DNA of 64,000 nucleotides from Silvimonas iriomotensis (GCF_014645535.1 NZ_BMLX01000002.1:744001-808000); one strand, 5' to 3'. Positions 45,483-56,780 are shown, numbered from the stretch's first letter. The notes: generated by a model not told the origin, from the sequence alone. A program made the numbers and translations.

Positions 45483-45527
45483 TGCCTGAACGCCAGTTAC
45501 AGTGGCAGTCCACTTCTGGAGGTCACC

Positions 45528-45887
45528 ATGCCCAACGTCACCCTGCAATACACCGCCAATCTCGCCCATGATTTCGACCCTGCCGCCCTGCTCGGCCGGG
45601 TGCATCAGGCTTTTGCCGATACGGGCGAATTTGCCATGGCAGACGTGAAAGGCCGTGCGTTCCGGATTGATACCTTTCAGGTCGGGCTGAACGAGGCCCC
45701 GGAGAAATCCTTTGTACACGTCACCGTGGCGACCATGACTACCCGCAGCGCAGAACTCAAGCAGCGCTTGGGCAAGGCGATTGTGGCGGTGTTGCAGGAG
45801 ACGTTTCGCAGCAAGTTCGATGAGGTGCAGTGTCAATTGCGGGTGGAGATCGTGCCGATTGATCCGGCGTTTTACTTTGCCGGCTAA
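45528..45887 (+). CDS. 5-carboxymethyl-2-hydroxymuconate delta-isomerase family protein
   Basis: A 119-residue CHMI/HpaF-like protein of the tautomerase superfamily. The MPNVTLQYTANL opening carries the catalytic Pro2, as in the family. In other bacteria CHMI acts in homoprotocatechuate degradation, but no other genes of that pathway are in the window, so the substrate here is open. A GGAGG site precedes the ATG. A terminator follows 25 bases after the stop. Confidence 0.85.
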   Translation: MPNVTLQYTANLAHDFDPAALLGRVHQAFADTGEFAMADVKGRAFRIDTFQVGLNEAPEKSFVHVTVATMTTRSAELKQRLGKAIVAVLQETFRSKFDEVQCQLRVEIVPIDPAFYFAG

Positions 45888-45911
45888 CAATACCGGCCCG
45901 GCAACGGACAT

Positions 45912-45942
45912 AAAAAAACCCGCCACACCGGCGGGTTTTTTA
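45912..45942. terminator. Bidirectional terminator between the CHMI and dnaJ genes
   Basis: Stem AAAAAAACCCGCC, loop ACACC, GGCGGGTTTTTT. Ends the CHMI-like gene on the plus strand and dnaJ (stop at 45979) on the minus strand. Confidence 0.9.
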
Positions 45943-45978
45943 TTGCTGCCGCGAACGCGGCCGAACTCATCAACGCAT

Positions 45979-47112
45979 TCAGCCGCCGAAGAAGTCTTTG
46001 ACCTTGTCCATAAAGGACTTGGCACGCGGGTTGTGCTTGGCGGGTTCGTCCTGGCTGATCTGTTCAAACTCGCGCAGCAGTTCTTTCTGGCGCGAAGTCA
46101 GGTTCACCGGGGTTTCCAGCATCACGTGGCACATCAGGTCACCCGTGACGGCACTGCGTACGCCCTTGATGCCCTTGCCGCGCAGACGGAACACCTGGCC
46201 CGATTGCGTACCGGCCGGGATGGAAATCCGCGCTTTGCCGTCCAGCGTGGGGATCTCGATCTCGCCACCCAGCGCAGCGGCGGTAATGCTGATCGGCATT
46301 TCGCAATGCAGATCGTTGCCTTCACGCTCAAATACGCTGTGCGCTTTGATGTGGATGACCACATACAAGTCGCCGTGCGGACCGCCGTTCACGCCTGGCT
46401 CGCCTTCGCCAGACAGACGAATACGATCGCCCTCGTCCACGCCACCCGGAATCTTCACCGCGAGGGTCTTGGTGGTCTGCACACGGCCGGTACCATGACA
46501 ATTGCGGCATGGGTCCGGAATGTATTTGCCGCTGCCATGACACGTCGGGCAGGTTTGCTGGATCGAGAAGAACCCTTGCGACACGCGCACCTGGCCTTGA
46601 CCGTTACACGTATGGCAGGTCTTGGCCTCCGTGCCCGGCTTGGCACCGGAGCCGTGGCAAAGGTCGCATTCTTCATGCGCCGGAATCTTGATCTGGCGCT
46701 CGACGCCGCGTGCGGCTTCTTCCAGCGTGATTTCCATGTTGTAGCGCAGGTCAGACCCGCGATACACATTGCTGCGCCCGCCGCGACCACCACCCTGGCC
46801 ACCACCGAAGATGTCGCCAAAGATGTCAGAGAACGCATCGGCAAAGCCGCCGCCACCAAAGCCGCCACCGCCCATGCCGGCCTGCGGGTCTACCCCGGCG
46901 TGGCCGTACTGGTCATACGCAGCGCGCTTCTGGCTGTCCGAGAGGATTTCATACGCCTCTTTGCCTTCCTTGAACTTCTCTTCGGCTTCCTTGCTATCCG
47001 GATTGCGGTCCGGATGGTACTTCATCGCGAGTTTGCGATACGCCTTTTTGATGTCATCGTCCGAAGCATCGCGGTTGACGCCCAATACTTCGTAAAAATC
47101 TTTTTTTGACAT
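45979..47112 (-). CDS. dnaJ: Chaperone DnaJ
   Basis: Co-chaperone that stimulates DnaK ATPase and delivers substrates. J domain with HPD in [10 protein letters not shown], a G/F-rich linker, and four CxxCxGxG zinc units ([32 protein letters not shown]) are all present. 377 residues. Unusually, no Shine-Dalgarno is visible before ATG 47112: a run of TCTCACC-type heptamers, the border of a repeat-flanked insert, begins four bases upstream. Confidence 0.97.
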   Translation of the reverse strand: MSKKDFYEVLGVNRDASDDDIKKAYRKLAMKYHPDRNPDSKEAEEKFKEGKEAYEILSDSQKRAAYDQYGHAGVDPQAGMGGGGFGGGGFADAFSDIFGDIFGGGQGGGRGGRSNVYRGSDLRYNMEITLEEAARGVERQIKIPAHEECDLCHGSGAKPGTEAKTCHTCNGQGQVRVSQGFFSIQQTCPTCHGSGKYIPDPCRNCHGTGRVQTTKTLAVKIPGGVDEGDRIRLSGEGEPGVNGGPHGDLYVVIHIKAHSVFEREGNDLHCEMPISITAAALGGEIEIPTLDGKARISIPAGTQSGQVFRLRGKGIKGVRSAVTGDLMCHVMLETPVNLTSRQKELLREFEQISQDEPAKHNPRAKSFMDKVKDFFGG

Positions 47113-47116
47113 GTGT

Positions 47117-47146
47117 GTGTGAGGTGTGAGGTGAGAGGTGAGAGGG
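47117..47146. repeat. Left border repeat of the S23 gene cassette
   Basis: GTGTGAGG-TGTGAGG-TGAGAGG-TGAGAGGGG, an imperfect run of GTGAGG-type heptamers, four bases upstream of the dnaJ ATG. It is an imperfect inverted copy of the run at 47502-47530. Confidence 0.8.
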
Positions 47147-47147
47147 G

Positions 47148-47507
47148 CTAAACCAGTTGCGCATTCAGTTTGCGCAACAACCCGCCCAGCAAGCCAAACA
47201 CTTCATGCATACCTTCCTCAAGTTGTTTTGACGGATCGGCCATTTTCAACCGGCAAACCAGCATGTATTGCGTCTCGAGTTCGCTGAGCGATCCGCGCGC
47301 TATACAAAGAAAATGCCCGAACTCCTTTGCAGTCATCCGGGCAGCGCCTTCTGCGATATTACTCGGAACCGAGACTACCGCGCGACGCATCTGGCTCGTC
47401 AAGTTGAATGCTTCGTCGCGAGGTAGTGCGGCAGTAAAGTCGTAAACCGTCTCGACCAGCGTCATGGCAGCTTGCCATGCCAGCAAATCGTGATGTTTAC
47501 GCCTCAC
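47148..47507 (-). CDS. Four-helix-bundle protein, S23/IVS (TIGR02436) type
   Basis: A 119-residue protein of the family first seen in 23S rRNA intervening sequences and as stand-alone genes, with the [37 protein letters not shown] pattern typical of the bundle (quoted here by type: PSNIAEG core at about 52-58). Start is GTG 47507, lying in a GTGAGG repeat. Between dnaK and dnaJ, an unusual site for such a gene. Function is unknown in general; related Avd proteins assist diversity-generating retroelements, but no reverse transcriptase is in the window. Confidence 0.88.
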   Translation of the reverse strand: MRRKHHDLLAWQAAMTLVETVYDFTAALPRDEAFNLTSQMRRAVVSVPSNIAEGAARMTAKEFGHFLCIARGSLSELETQYMLVCRLKMADPSKQLEEGMHEVFGLLGGLLRKLNAQLV

Positions 47508-47530
47508 CCCTCACTCCTCGCGCCTCACAC
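47502..47530. repeat. Right border repeat of the S23 gene cassette
   Basis: Reads CCTCACCCCTCACTCCTCGC then GCCTCACAC on the plus strand, an imperfect inverse of the left border run. It stops two bases before the dnaK stop codon and overlaps the S23 gene start. Confidence 0.8.
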
Positions 47531-47532
47531 GC

Positions 47533-49467
<1,935 letters not shown>

Positions 49468-49547
49468 TTAATTTTGTCCTTTCAATGCTTTGTGCCTGCC
49501 GCCGCCTTGTTGGCGCCGGCGTTCAGTTCAATAACCTTGATGCAAAA

Positions 49548-49573
49548 GTGGGGATGTCACCGACCTTTTCAAG
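49548..49573 (-). promoter_or_regulatory. Sigma-32 heat-shock promoter of dnaK
   Basis: On the minus strand CTTGAA (49573-49568), 14-base spacer, CCCCAC (49553-49548), near the sigma-32 consensus CTTGAA-N13-15-CCCCAT. It lies between grpE and dnaK, about 80 bases before the dnaK start. Confidence 0.85.
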
Positions 49574-49623
49574 AGAAACGATAGCGATTCGCTATTTCTC
49601 CGATAAGGCGCGTCAATCCGCGC

Positions 49624-50166
49624 TTACTTCGGTGCTGCAACCACGACCATGGCCGGGCGGATAACACGACCCGACAACTCATAGCCCTTTTGCATGACCT
49701 GGACGACCGTGTTGGGCTCGGCATCGGCCGGCGCCATCGAAATCGCCTGGTGCTTGTTCGGGTCCAGCTTCTCGCCCAGCGGGTTGATCTCTTTCAGATC
49801 AGCCTTTTCAAAAGCAGCAGCCAGTTGCTTGTTGGTCAGATCAACGCCGGTCTTGAGGTTCTCGAACGATGCGGACTGATCGGCCAGCGCCATTTCCAGC
49901 GAGTCCCGCACTGCCAGCAGTTCCCGGGCGAACTTCTCAACCGCAAATTTGCGGGTCTTTTCATTGTCTTCAGCAGCACGGCGACGGATGTTTTCCGCCT
50001 CGGCCCGCACATACAGCACGTCCTGACGGGCTTTATCCAGTTCAGCCAGCAAAGCGGCCAGATTCACATCCAGCTGGCCATCATCAGCTGCGGCTTGCTC
50101 ACCTGCGCCGACCTCCAGGTCTGCGGCGTTTTCCAGGTTCGGTTGATTTTCGTTTTCACCAGACAT
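49624..50166 (-). CDS. grpE: Nucleotide exchange factor GrpE
   Basis: Releases ADP from DnaK. Start ATG 50166 ([13 protein letters not shown]) with GGAGG upstream gives 180 residues. Acidic N-terminus, a coiled-coil middle ([22 protein letters not shown]) and the C-terminal beta domain ending [13 protein letters not shown] are as usual. Upstream frame to 50232 would cross the sigma-32 promoter and is rejected. Confidence 0.97.
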   Translation of the reverse strand: MSGENENQPNLENAADLEVGAGEQAAADDGQLDVNLAALLAELDKARQDVLYVRAEAENIRRRAAEDNEKTRKFAVEKFARELLAVRDSLEMALADQSASFENLKTGVDLTNKQLAAAFEKADLKEINPLGEKLDPNKHQAISMAPADAEPNTVVQVMQKGYELSGRVIRPAMVVVAAPK

Positions 50167-50195
50167 TGCATACCTCCATAACGATGCAGGCAGAA

Positions 50196-50221
50196 ATGGG
50201 GATGCCCTTACCCATTTCAAG
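50196..50221 (-). promoter_or_regulatory. Sigma-32 heat-shock promoter of grpE
   Basis: On the minus strand CTTGAA (50221-50216), 14-base spacer, CCCCAT (50201-50196), a perfect match to the consensus hexamers, 30 bases before the grpE start. Confidence 0.9.
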
Positions 50222-50490
50222 GGTATTTGCATACAGAAGTGTTTTTCTCAGGCAAATCAAGACAAGGATTCGTTTCTGCAGCAGGCCGGCCTGCGGCGCT
50301 GCGGCATTTTGCATGCCCGTCATTTGCCCGAAACCCGGCAGGATCAGGCAAGCACTGTGCGTTTTATGCCGCCTGTCATTGTTGCGCCGCAACGACATGA
50401 CAGACGGCCAGATCGCGCTAAAACGCGATAGCTGACGGGTTTGGCGGCCTCTTTTTTATTTGAAACCGAAGCCCTGGGGTAAGCCCCAAT

Positions 50491-50516
50491 ATGTAGTCAC
50501 AAAAATTTCACTACAT
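50491..50516. promoter_or_regulatory. ATGTAGT-N12-ACTACAT dyad upstream of aceA
   Basis: Perfect 7-base arms ATGTAGT (50491-50497) and ACTACAT (50510-50516), about 90 bases before aceA. The same TGTAGT/ACTACA half-sites stand before aceB at 55130-55146 in the other arrangement. Probably an operator for a shared regulator of the glyoxylate shunt. Confidence 0.65.
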
Positions 50517-50606
50517 TTGATGGTGCACCGCAATAACCTTTGCAAAACAAGGTGCAACTTCTTTTTGAACCCGGCTGCAAAGCCAAGACTACTGCGGGAG
50601 AACGCC

Positions 50607-51887
50607 ATGACCACTCGTGAACAACGCATTGCTCAGCTTGAACAGGATTGGCGAGAAAACCCGCGCTGGAAAGGCGTCACACGGCCCTACACGGCCGCAG
50701 ATGTTGAAAGACTTCGTGGCTCACTACAAGTCGAGCACACGCTGGCCCGTACCGGCGCCAACAAATTGTGGAAGCTGCTCCATGAAACGCCGTATATCAA
50801 CGCGCTGGGAGCGCTGACCGGCAACCAGGCCATGCAACAAGTGAAAGCGGGCCTGAAAGCCATTTATCTTTCTGGCTGGCAGGTGGCGGCAGACGCCAAC
50901 CTGGGCAGCGAAATGTATCCGGACCAGTCGCTGTACCCGGCGAACTCGGTACCGCAAGTCGTGCGTCGCATCAACAACACGCTGCAACGTGCTGACCAGA
51001 TCTCTCACTCCGAAGGCGACGACAGCATCGACTGGTTCGCCCCGATCGTGGCCGATGCCGAAGCCGGCTTTGGCGGCGTCTTGAACGCTCACGAACTGAT
51101 GAAGGGCATGATCGAAGCCGGCGCCGCTGGCGTGCACTTTGAAGACCAGCTGGCCAGCGTGAAGAAATGCGGCCACATGGGCGGCAAGGTGCTGGTTCCG
51201 ACGCGCGAAGCCATCGAAAAACTGGTCGCTGCCCGTCTGGCTGCCGACGTCATGGGTGTCCCGACTATCCTCGTGGCCCGTACCGACGCGGAAGCTGCGG
51301 ACCTGTTGACCAGCGATGTGGACGACAACGACAAGCCGTTCTGCACCGGCGAGCGCACGCCGGAAGGCTTCTACCGGACCAAACCGGGTCTGGAGCAAGC
51401 CATCAGCCGTGGTCTGGCCTACGCGCCGTACTGCGATCTGATCTGGTGTGAAACCGGCAAGCCGGATCTGGAATACGCCCGCAAGTTTGCCGAGGCCATC
51501 CACGCCAAATTCCCGGGCAAGCTGCTGTCGTACAACTGCTCGCCGTCGTTCAACTGGAAGAAGAACCTGGACGACGCCACCATTGCCAAGTTCCAGCAAG
51601 AGCTGGGCAAGATGGGCTACAAGTTCCAGTTCATTACCCTGGCGGGCTTCCACTCGCTGAACTACGGGATGTTCAACCTGGCCCACGGCTACGCCCGTAC
51701 CGGTATGAGTGCCTTTGTGGAACTGCAACAGGCCGAGTTTACCGCCGCAGAACGTGGCTTCACCGCGGTGAAGCATCAACGCGAAGTGGGTACCGGTTAC
51801 TTTGATGCCGTGACGCAGACCATCCAGCAAGGTCAGTCCTCCACGACCGCGCTGAAGGGGTCGACCGAGGAAGAACAGTTCCACTAA
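50607..51887 (+). CDS. aceA: Isocitrate lyase
   Basis: Cleaves isocitrate to glyoxylate and succinate, the entry to the glyoxylate shunt. The [13 protein letters not shown] catalytic loop has Cys at about 188, and the N-terminus [21 protein letters not shown] is typical. 426 residues from ATG 50607 with GCGGGAG upstream; the open frame runs to 50460 but without a site. [11 protein letters not shown] is the second family signature. Followed by a good terminator. Confidence 0.97.
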   Translation: MTTREQRIAQLEQDWRENPRWKGVTRPYTAADVERLRGSLQVEHTLARTGANKLWKLLHETPYINALGALTGNQAMQQVKAGLKAIYLSGWQVAADANLGSEMYPDQSLYPANSVPQVVRRINNTLQRADQISHSEGDDSIDWFAPIVADAEAGFGGVLNAHELMKGMIEAGAAGVHFEDQLASVKKCGHMGGKVLVPTREAIEKLVAARLAADVMGVPTILVARTDAEAADLLTSDVDDNDKPFCTGERTPEGFYRTKPGLEQAISRGLAYAPYCDLIWCETGKPDLEYARKFAEAIHAKFPGKLLSYNCSPSFNWKKNLDDATIAKFQQELGKMGYKFQFITLAGFHSLNYGMFNLAHGYARTGMSAFVELQQAEFTAAERGFTAVKHQREVGTGYFDAVTQTIQQGQSSTTALKGSTEEEQFH

Positions 51888-52000
51888 GCCGGTTGTTTTG
51901 CTGGTGTTTGATTGCACCTTTGCGCACGGCGGCGCCACCCGCACGCTGCCGTGGCAAGACTGTTTTGCTGTAGCTGCAATTCTTGTCTTCACGCTCTGAT

Positions 52001-52030
52001 AGACCACCCTGACCGGGTGGTCTTTTTTTT
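52001..52030 (+). terminator. Terminator after aceA
   Basis: Stem AGACCACCC, loop TGACC, GGGTGGTCT and then eight or more T. About 115 bases past the aceA stop. Confidence 0.9.
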
Positions 52031-52087
52031 GGGGTTTGGGGTGTGGGTTTGGATTTGGTGGTTTGCTTGTGCGGGTGAACAGCGGTT

Positions 52088-52380
52088 GTTAGCGCCTGCG
52101 GCGCGGGTTTTCAAAAGCATTGATACCCGCGGTGGCGGGAGCACCCTACTTTCTTTGCTTCGCCAAAGAAAGTAGGCAAAGAAAGGCGACCCCAGCCCTG
52201 CGGCCCTCCGGGCTGCCCTCTCTCACTCGGGAGCCTAAGGTCTCCCTCCCTCCTTCGGCGCTTGGCTTTAATGGGGGGAGGAAAGGCAACTGCAACGACA
52301 AAACCCCAAAAACAAAGCAACGGCAAAAGCCACGACAACGACAAAACCTGAAGCCTGAAACCAACACCAACACAAGGTCA
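52088..52380 (-). repeat. Composite dispersed repeat, copy C (inverted)
   Basis: Plus-strand order is reversed relative to copies A and B: GCGCC/GGCGC (52092-52104), CCCGC/GCGGG (52126-52139), then CCTACTTTCTTTG (52145-52157) with CAAAGAAAGTAGG (52164-52176), and finally CAAC-rich sequence (about 52290-52380), the complement of the GTTG hexamers. The middle is more divergent. It stands about 360 bases from copy B. Confidence 0.75.
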
Positions 52381-52510
52381 TCCAGGTGCAGTTTTTGTAG
52401 GGTGGATTCGGAGCGGAGCGACAATCCATCATCGCAGCGGTGGATTGCTTCGCGAATCCACCCTACGCCGTTGACTTGCAAGAATGGCCGGTTAACCCAA
52501 CCACTTCGTC

Positions 52511-52543
52511 ATTCCGGACCTCGGCGGCCCCCTTGGCCGGAAT
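52511..52543. repeat. dRS3-like palindrome with an expanded loop
   Basis: ATTCCGG (52511-52517) and CCGGAAT (52537-52543) with a 19-base loop; flanked by CGTC and CCAG as in the other copies. Confidence 0.6.
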
Positions 52544-52630
52544 CCAGCTGCGATGTATGCAAGAGCCACAGGATCAACGCGAGACATTGGCAGTAATCCG
52601 CCGAAAGCAGCCCGTTGGGCTGCGGGCTGG

Positions 52631-52650
52631 ATTCCTGCCTGCGCAGGAAT
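52631..52650. repeat. dRS3-like palindrome
   Basis: ATTCCTGC-CTGC-GCAGGAAT with flanking CTGG and GACGAAG. Confidence 0.85.
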
Positions 52651-52738
52651 GACGAAGTGGTGGGCTAAACCCGTCATTCTTGCGTGCGGATGGTTTGCGG
52701 GTTTGGGGTTGCTTCCGAAGTTGCCGTTGATTTGCGCG

Positions 52739-53016
52739 GTTGCAGTTGCAGTTGCAATTGCAGTTGCAGTTGCCTTTGCCGTTGAGCCCCTTGACTGCGC
52801 CGAGCATCGCAGCAAGGCGCGGGGTTTCGGCGGAGGGGTGTCTGAGCGAAGCGAGTTCCCGTAGCCAGCCGCGCCTTGCGAGAAGCGCAGGGAACCCGAA
52901 GGGCGCCGTCGCAGGGGTCGCCTTTTCTTTGGGCACTTTCTTTTGGCGACCCAAAAGAAAGTGCCTTGCTGTCGGGCAACCCCCGACATGTAAACCACCG
53001 CGCCGTCAGGCGCTAA
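52739..53016 (+). repeat. Composite dispersed repeat, copy B
   Basis: Eight GTTGCA-like hexamers (52739-52786) run into a core starting CTTGACTGCGCCGAGCATCG (52790). Hairpins: GGCACTTTCTTTTGG (52932-52946) with CCAAAAGAAAGTGCC (52951-52965); TGTCGGG/CCCGACA (52970-52988); GCGCC/GGCGC (53000-53013). Ends in CTAAC. Stem differences from copy A at three positions of the first hairpin are all compensated. Confidence 0.88.
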
Positions 53017-53120
53017 CAGCAGCAGTTAAGGGTTTAGCAACAGCAACCCGCAGGTTGTCGCTCCCACCCCAACTCCACCCAGGGCACTGCAATGGAGGCA
53101 ATGGTGGAACGCCACCACCA

Positions 53121-53774
53121 TCAAGGCAATTTCCCGAACATATCCCCAAATGGCATCATCACATGCTCCCGATACGCCGGGCTCTGCGAGAGCCGCTCCA
53201 GCCAGTGCTCCACATTGGGCAGCGGCGGCCGCTCAGCCCCCATGGTCAGATAGCGGAACACGGTCGTGCCGGCGCCAAAGTCGGCCAGGGTCAGCGTATC
53301 GCCACCCAGATACGGTCGCTGCGCCAGTTGTTGATCCAGCAGGCCATACAACCTGGCACACTGCTGGGTAGCACGTTCAATCCGCCCGGCATCACGCTGG
53401 GCTTCAGGGGTGCGGTAAAAACCAAAGAACAGGTCGATGAACGCCGGTTGCAAGGTGGTTTGGGACCAGTCCAGCCAGCTATCGGCCACGGCACGCTGCG
53501 CCGGGTCGGCAGACCACAACGAGCCCTCGCCAAACGTGGCGCCCAGATAGCGCAGGATGGCCTGGGATTCCCACACCACCACGCCATCATGCTCAATCAC
53601 CGGGATCTTGCCGTGCGGATTGCGCGCCAGAAACTCTGGCGTATCAAGGCCGCCAAATGCGCCGCCCACATTGATGTGCTCGTGTTCCAGCTCAAGCTCG
53701 CCAATAATCCACATGACCTTTTGCACGTTCAACGAATTGCGTCTTCCCCATACTTTCAGTGCGGCTGCAGGCAC
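53121..53774 (-). CDS. Glutathione S-transferase family protein
   Basis: A 217-residue cytoplasmic GST. Thioredoxin-fold N-terminus with RRNSLNVQKVMWIIGEL and the cis-Pro loop GKIPVIEHDG followed by WESQAILRYLG, which binds glutathione; helical C-terminal domain with TLTLADFGAG. The start is GTG at 53774 with GGAG before it. It lies 108 bases past the LysR gene in the same direction. Probable role in conjugation or reduction of electrophiles; substrate unknown. Confidence 0.88.
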   Translation of the reverse strand: MPAAALKVWGRRNSLNVQKVMWIIGELELEHEHINVGGAFGGLDTPEFLARNPHGKIPVIEHDGVVVWESQAILRYLGATFGEGSLWSADPAQRAVADSWLDWSQTTLQPAFIDLFFGFYRTPEAQRDAGRIERATQQCARLYGLLDQQLAQRPYLGGDTLTLADFGAGTTVFRYLTMGAERPPLPNVEHWLERLSQSPAYREHVMMPFGDMFGKLP

Positions 53775-53882
53775 GGCGGTTCTCCATCCGGTTTGGTTAG
53801 CGGTTCAAACAAGTCTGGTACAAAAACGGGCAGTGGCATGGCCATGCTGCGGGCATAGCATATACAAAAATCGCAGCACTGG

Positions 53883-54779
53883 TTAATTCCAATAGCCCGG
53901 TTCGTTATATACGGCTTTGAGGTGATCGACAAAATGCCGCACCCGCAGCGGCATGAATTTGCGCTGCGGCATCATGGCGTAGACCGGGTAATCGGGCGCG
54001 GAGAAGGCATCGAGCACTGTCACCAGCCGGCCATCGGTGAGGTCGTCCTTGACCTCCCACAAAGAGCGCCAGGCCAGACCGTAGCCCTTGAGCGCCCATT
54101 CGTGCAGCACGACACCATCATTGCATTCGAGTACACCGGTTACGCGCCGGTTCACCAGTTCACCCTCCACCCGGAACACCCAGCCGCGCGACTGGCTGGC
54201 GCCGAGCGACAAGCACTCGTAGCGCTCCAGGTCATCTGGCGTTTGCGGAATACCGTGCTGCGCCAGGTAAGCTGGTGCGCCGACGACCACACGGCGGTTC
54301 TCGGCAAGGCGCACTGCCACCAGGCTGGAATCGGCCATATCGCTGATGCGGATAGCGCAGTCAACGCGCTCTGCCGCCATATCGACCAGCCGGTCAGACA
54401 GATCAAGCGTGACGCGCAAATCTGGATGCAGGCGTTGAAAGGTGGCCAGATGCGGCGCCACATGCCGCCGGCCAAACCCCGCCGGCGCCGTCACCCGCAA
54501 ATGGCCGCGTACACGACTGTTGCCGGAGGCCACCGCCGCCTCGGCTTCTTCCAGTTCAGCCAGAATGCGCTGGCCATCTTCATAAAACGCCGCGCCTTCT
54601 TGCGTGAGCGTGACGCGGCGGGTGGTACGCACCAGCAAACGCGCGCCCAGACGTTCTTCCAGCGCGTCCAGCCGGCGGCCGATGACGGCCGGGACCACGC
54701 CTTCTACCCGTGCGGCGGCACTGAGCGAGCCATGGTTGACCACTTCGATGAAGGTTTGCAGCTGTTTCAGTTCACTCAT
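53883..54779 (-). CDS. LysR-family transcriptional regulator
   Basis: Start at ATG 54779 (MSELKQLQTFIEVV) gives 298 residues, the usual LTTR length. The N-terminal winged HTH reads SLSAAARVEGVVPAVIGRRLDALEERLG with RRVTLTQEG; the rest is a type 2 periplasmic-binding fold. The frame extends upstream to 54893 across a dRS3-like element and is rejected. Target unknown; the GST gene downstream is a candidate. Confidence 0.92.
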   Translation of the reverse strand: MSELKQLQTFIEVVNHGSLSAAARVEGVVPAVIGRRLDALEERLGARLLVRTTRRVTLTQEGAAFYEDGQRILAELEEAEAAVASGNSRVRGHLRVTAPAGFGRRHVAPHLATFQRLHPDLRVTLDLSDRLVDMAAERVDCAIRISDMADSSLVAVRLAENRRVVVGAPAYLAQHGIPQTPDDLERYECLSLGASQSRGWVFRVEGELVNRRVTGVLECNDGVVLHEWALKGYGLAWRSLWEVKDDLTDGRLVTVLDAFSAPDYPVYAMMPQRKFMPLRVRHFVDHLKAVYNEPGYWN

Positions 54780-54831
54780 GGGAGATGGCCGTCTTCTGAA
54801 TATGATTAACGCGGGATCCTGCAACTTCGTC

Positions 54832-54851
54832 ATTCCTGCGCAGGCAGGAAT
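54832..54851. repeat. dRS3-like palindrome
   Basis: ATTCCTGC-GCAG-GCAGGAAT, with CGTC and CCAG flanks, 53 bases upstream of the LysR start. Confidence 0.85.
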
Positions 54852-54939
54852 CCAGTGGGGCGCGCGGTGCGTGGACGACGGTACCAAGGACACTGAAAAG
54901 GGTTTGCCGGGATATGCCCACTTGCGGCGGGCGTGCTGG

Positions 54940-54959
54940 ATTCCGGCCTGCGCCGGAAT
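54940..54959. repeat. dRS3-like palindrome
   Basis: ATTCCGGC-CTGC-GCCGGAAT, same core as the units of the 74-bp array, in the LysR-aceB gap. Confidence 0.85.
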
Positions 54960-55016
54960 GACAAGTCAGAGGCTTGCATACCATTTTGCCCCCAACCTCC
55001 ACATCCCGCGCCCCCG

Positions 55017-55065
55017 CCTCACCCCTCACCCCTCACCCCTCACCCCTCACCCCTCACCCCTCACC
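55017..55065. repeat. Seven tandem CCTCACC heptamers
   Basis: Seven exact CCTCACC units in the leader region of aceB, about 120 bases before its start. The same heptamer family borders the S23 gene at 47117 and 47502. Confidence 0.95.
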
Positions 55066-55129
55066 CATTATGTACTTAAAAGTAAAAGATGATATGCATA
55101 AACCGCGCTTTTTCATCCATGAAGCACTC

Positions 55130-55146
55130 ACTACACTGGCTGTAGT
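55130..55146. promoter_or_regulatory. ACTACA-N5-TGTAGT dyad upstream of aceB
   Basis: ACTACA (55130-55135), five bases, TGTAGT (55141-55146), ending 38 bases before aceB. Half-sites match those before aceA; the following TCAAAAATT also resembles TCACAAAAATT there. Confidence 0.65.
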
Positions 55147-55184
55147 CAAAAATTGATCCGCTACCCCAACCTGAGGTCCGCACC

Positions 55185-56780
55185 ATGAGCCAGTTGCCGC
55201 AAGGCGTTGTCATCAACGCGCCCGTTTCGCCCGAATTTGCCGAAATCCTCACGCCTGAAGCCTTGGCGCTGGTTGCCACACTGCACCGCGCCTTTGAAGG
55301 CCGCCGGCAAGAATTGTTGTCCCGCCGCGTGCTGCGCCAGAAAGATCTGGATACAGGCAAGCGCCCGGATTTTCTGGCTGAAACAAAGTCTATCCGCGAA
55401 GGCGACTGGACCATTGCCCCGCTGCCGGCCGATCTGGCCTGCCGCCGGGTAGAGATCACCGGCCCGGTCGAGCGCAAGATGATCATCAACGCGCTCAACT
55501 CCGGCGCGGATAGCTATATGACGGACTTTGAGGACTCCAACACGCCCAACTGGGACAACCAGATTCAGGGCCAGATCAACCTCAAGCAGGCCGTGCGCCG
55601 CACGCTGTCGTTCCGTAACGAAGCGGGCAAGGAATACAAACTCAACGACAAGATCGCCACCCTGATCGTGCGTCCGCGCGGCTGGCATCTGGATGAAAAA
55701 CACGTCACGGTCGATGGCCAGCGTGTCTCTGGCGGCATTTTTGATCTGGCGCTGTTCCTGTTCCACAACGCCAAAGAACAACTGGCGCGCGGTTCCGGCC
55801 CGTATTTCTATCTGCCCAAGATGGAATCGCACCTGGAAGCGCGCTTGTGGAATGACATCTTCATTCTGGCGCAGGAAGAAGTCGGCATTCCGCGTGGCAC
55901 CATCCGCGCCACGGTGTTGATCGAAACCATTCTGGCTGCGTTCGAGATGGACGAAATCCTGTACGAGTTGCGCGAGCACTCCTCCGGCCTGAACGCGGGC
56001 CGTTGGGATTACATCTTCAGTTGCATCAAGAAATTCAAGACCGACAAGGATTTCTGCCTGGCCAACCGCGCGCAGATCACCATGACCGTGCCGTTCATGC
56101 GCGCTTATGCGCTGAACCTGGTCAAGACTTGCCACAAGCGCAACGCCCCGGCCATTGGCGGCATGAGTGCACTGATCCCGATCAAGAACGACCCGGTCGC
56201 CAACGAAAAAGCCCTTGCCGCCGTGCGTGCCGACAAAACCCGTGATGCCGGTGACGGCTTTGACGGCGGCTGGGTGGCGCACCCGGGCCTGGTGGCCCTG
56301 GCCATGGAAGAGTGGGTGAAGGTGCTGGGCGACAAGCCCAACCAGATCAGCAAGCAACGCGACGACGTACACACCCAGGCGGCCGATCTGCTGAATTTCC
56401 AGCCGGAACAGCCGATCACCGAAGCCGGCCTGCGCATGAATATCGACGTGGGCATCCAGTACCTGGGTTCCTGGCTGGCCGGCAACGGCTGCGTGCCGAT
56501 CCACAACCTGATGGAAGACGCCGCCACCGCCGAAATCAGCCGCAGCCAGGTCTGGCAGTGGATCCGCTCGACCAAGGGCGTGCTGGACGACGGCCGCAAA
56601 GTGACCGCCGACATGGTGCGCGGCCTGATTGCGCCAGTGCTGGATGACATCCGCAATGAACACGGCGAGACCACCTATAACCGCATCCCGTATGCCCGCG
56701 CCGCAGAAATCTTCGAACAAATGAGCACCAGCGAAGACTTTGCCGAGTTCCTGACCCTGCCGTTGTATGAGGAAATCTGA
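55185..56780 (+). CDS. aceB: Malate synthase A
   Basis: Condenses glyoxylate with acetyl-CoA, completing the shunt with AceA. 531 residues. The signature [19 protein letters not shown] and the magnesium/substrate block [16 protein letters not shown] place it in the A form, as does [12 protein letters not shown]. Good Shine-Dalgarno CTGAGG before ATG 55185. It is 3.3 kb from aceA with repeats, a GST and LysR between, instead of a direct aceBA operon. Confidence 0.97.
   Translation: MSQLPQGVVINAPVSPEFAEILTPEALALVATLHRAFEGRRQELLSRRVLRQKDLDTGKRPDFLAETKSIREGDWTIAPLPADLACRRVEITGPVERKMIINALNSGADSYMTDFEDSNTPNWDNQIQGQINLKQAVRRTLSFRNEAGKEYKLNDKIATLIVRPRGWHLDEKHVTVDGQRVSGGIFDLALFLFHNAKEQLARGSGPYFYLPKMESHLEARLWNDIFILAQEEVGIPRGTIRATVLIETILAAFEMDEILYELREHSSGLNAGRWDYIFSCIKKFKTDKDFCLANRAQITMTVPFMRAYALNLVKTCHKRNAPAIGGMSALIPIKNDPVANEKALAAVRADKTRDAGDGFDGGWVAHPGLVALAMEEWVKVLGDKPNQISKQRDDVHTQAADLLNFQPEQPITEAGLRMNIDVGIQYLGSWLAGNGCVPIHNLMEDAATAEISRSQVWQWIRSTKGVLDDGRKVTADMVRGLIAPVLDDIRNEHGETTYNRIPYARAAEIFEQMSTSEDFAEFLTLPLYEEI

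Noticed and set aside
52574-52954. Small open frames with KVPKEKATPATA-type translations in the dispersed repeats
   Set aside because: Similar frames appear in each repeat copy only because the repeat DNA is shared; hairpins and hexamers run through them and no ribosome sites exist.
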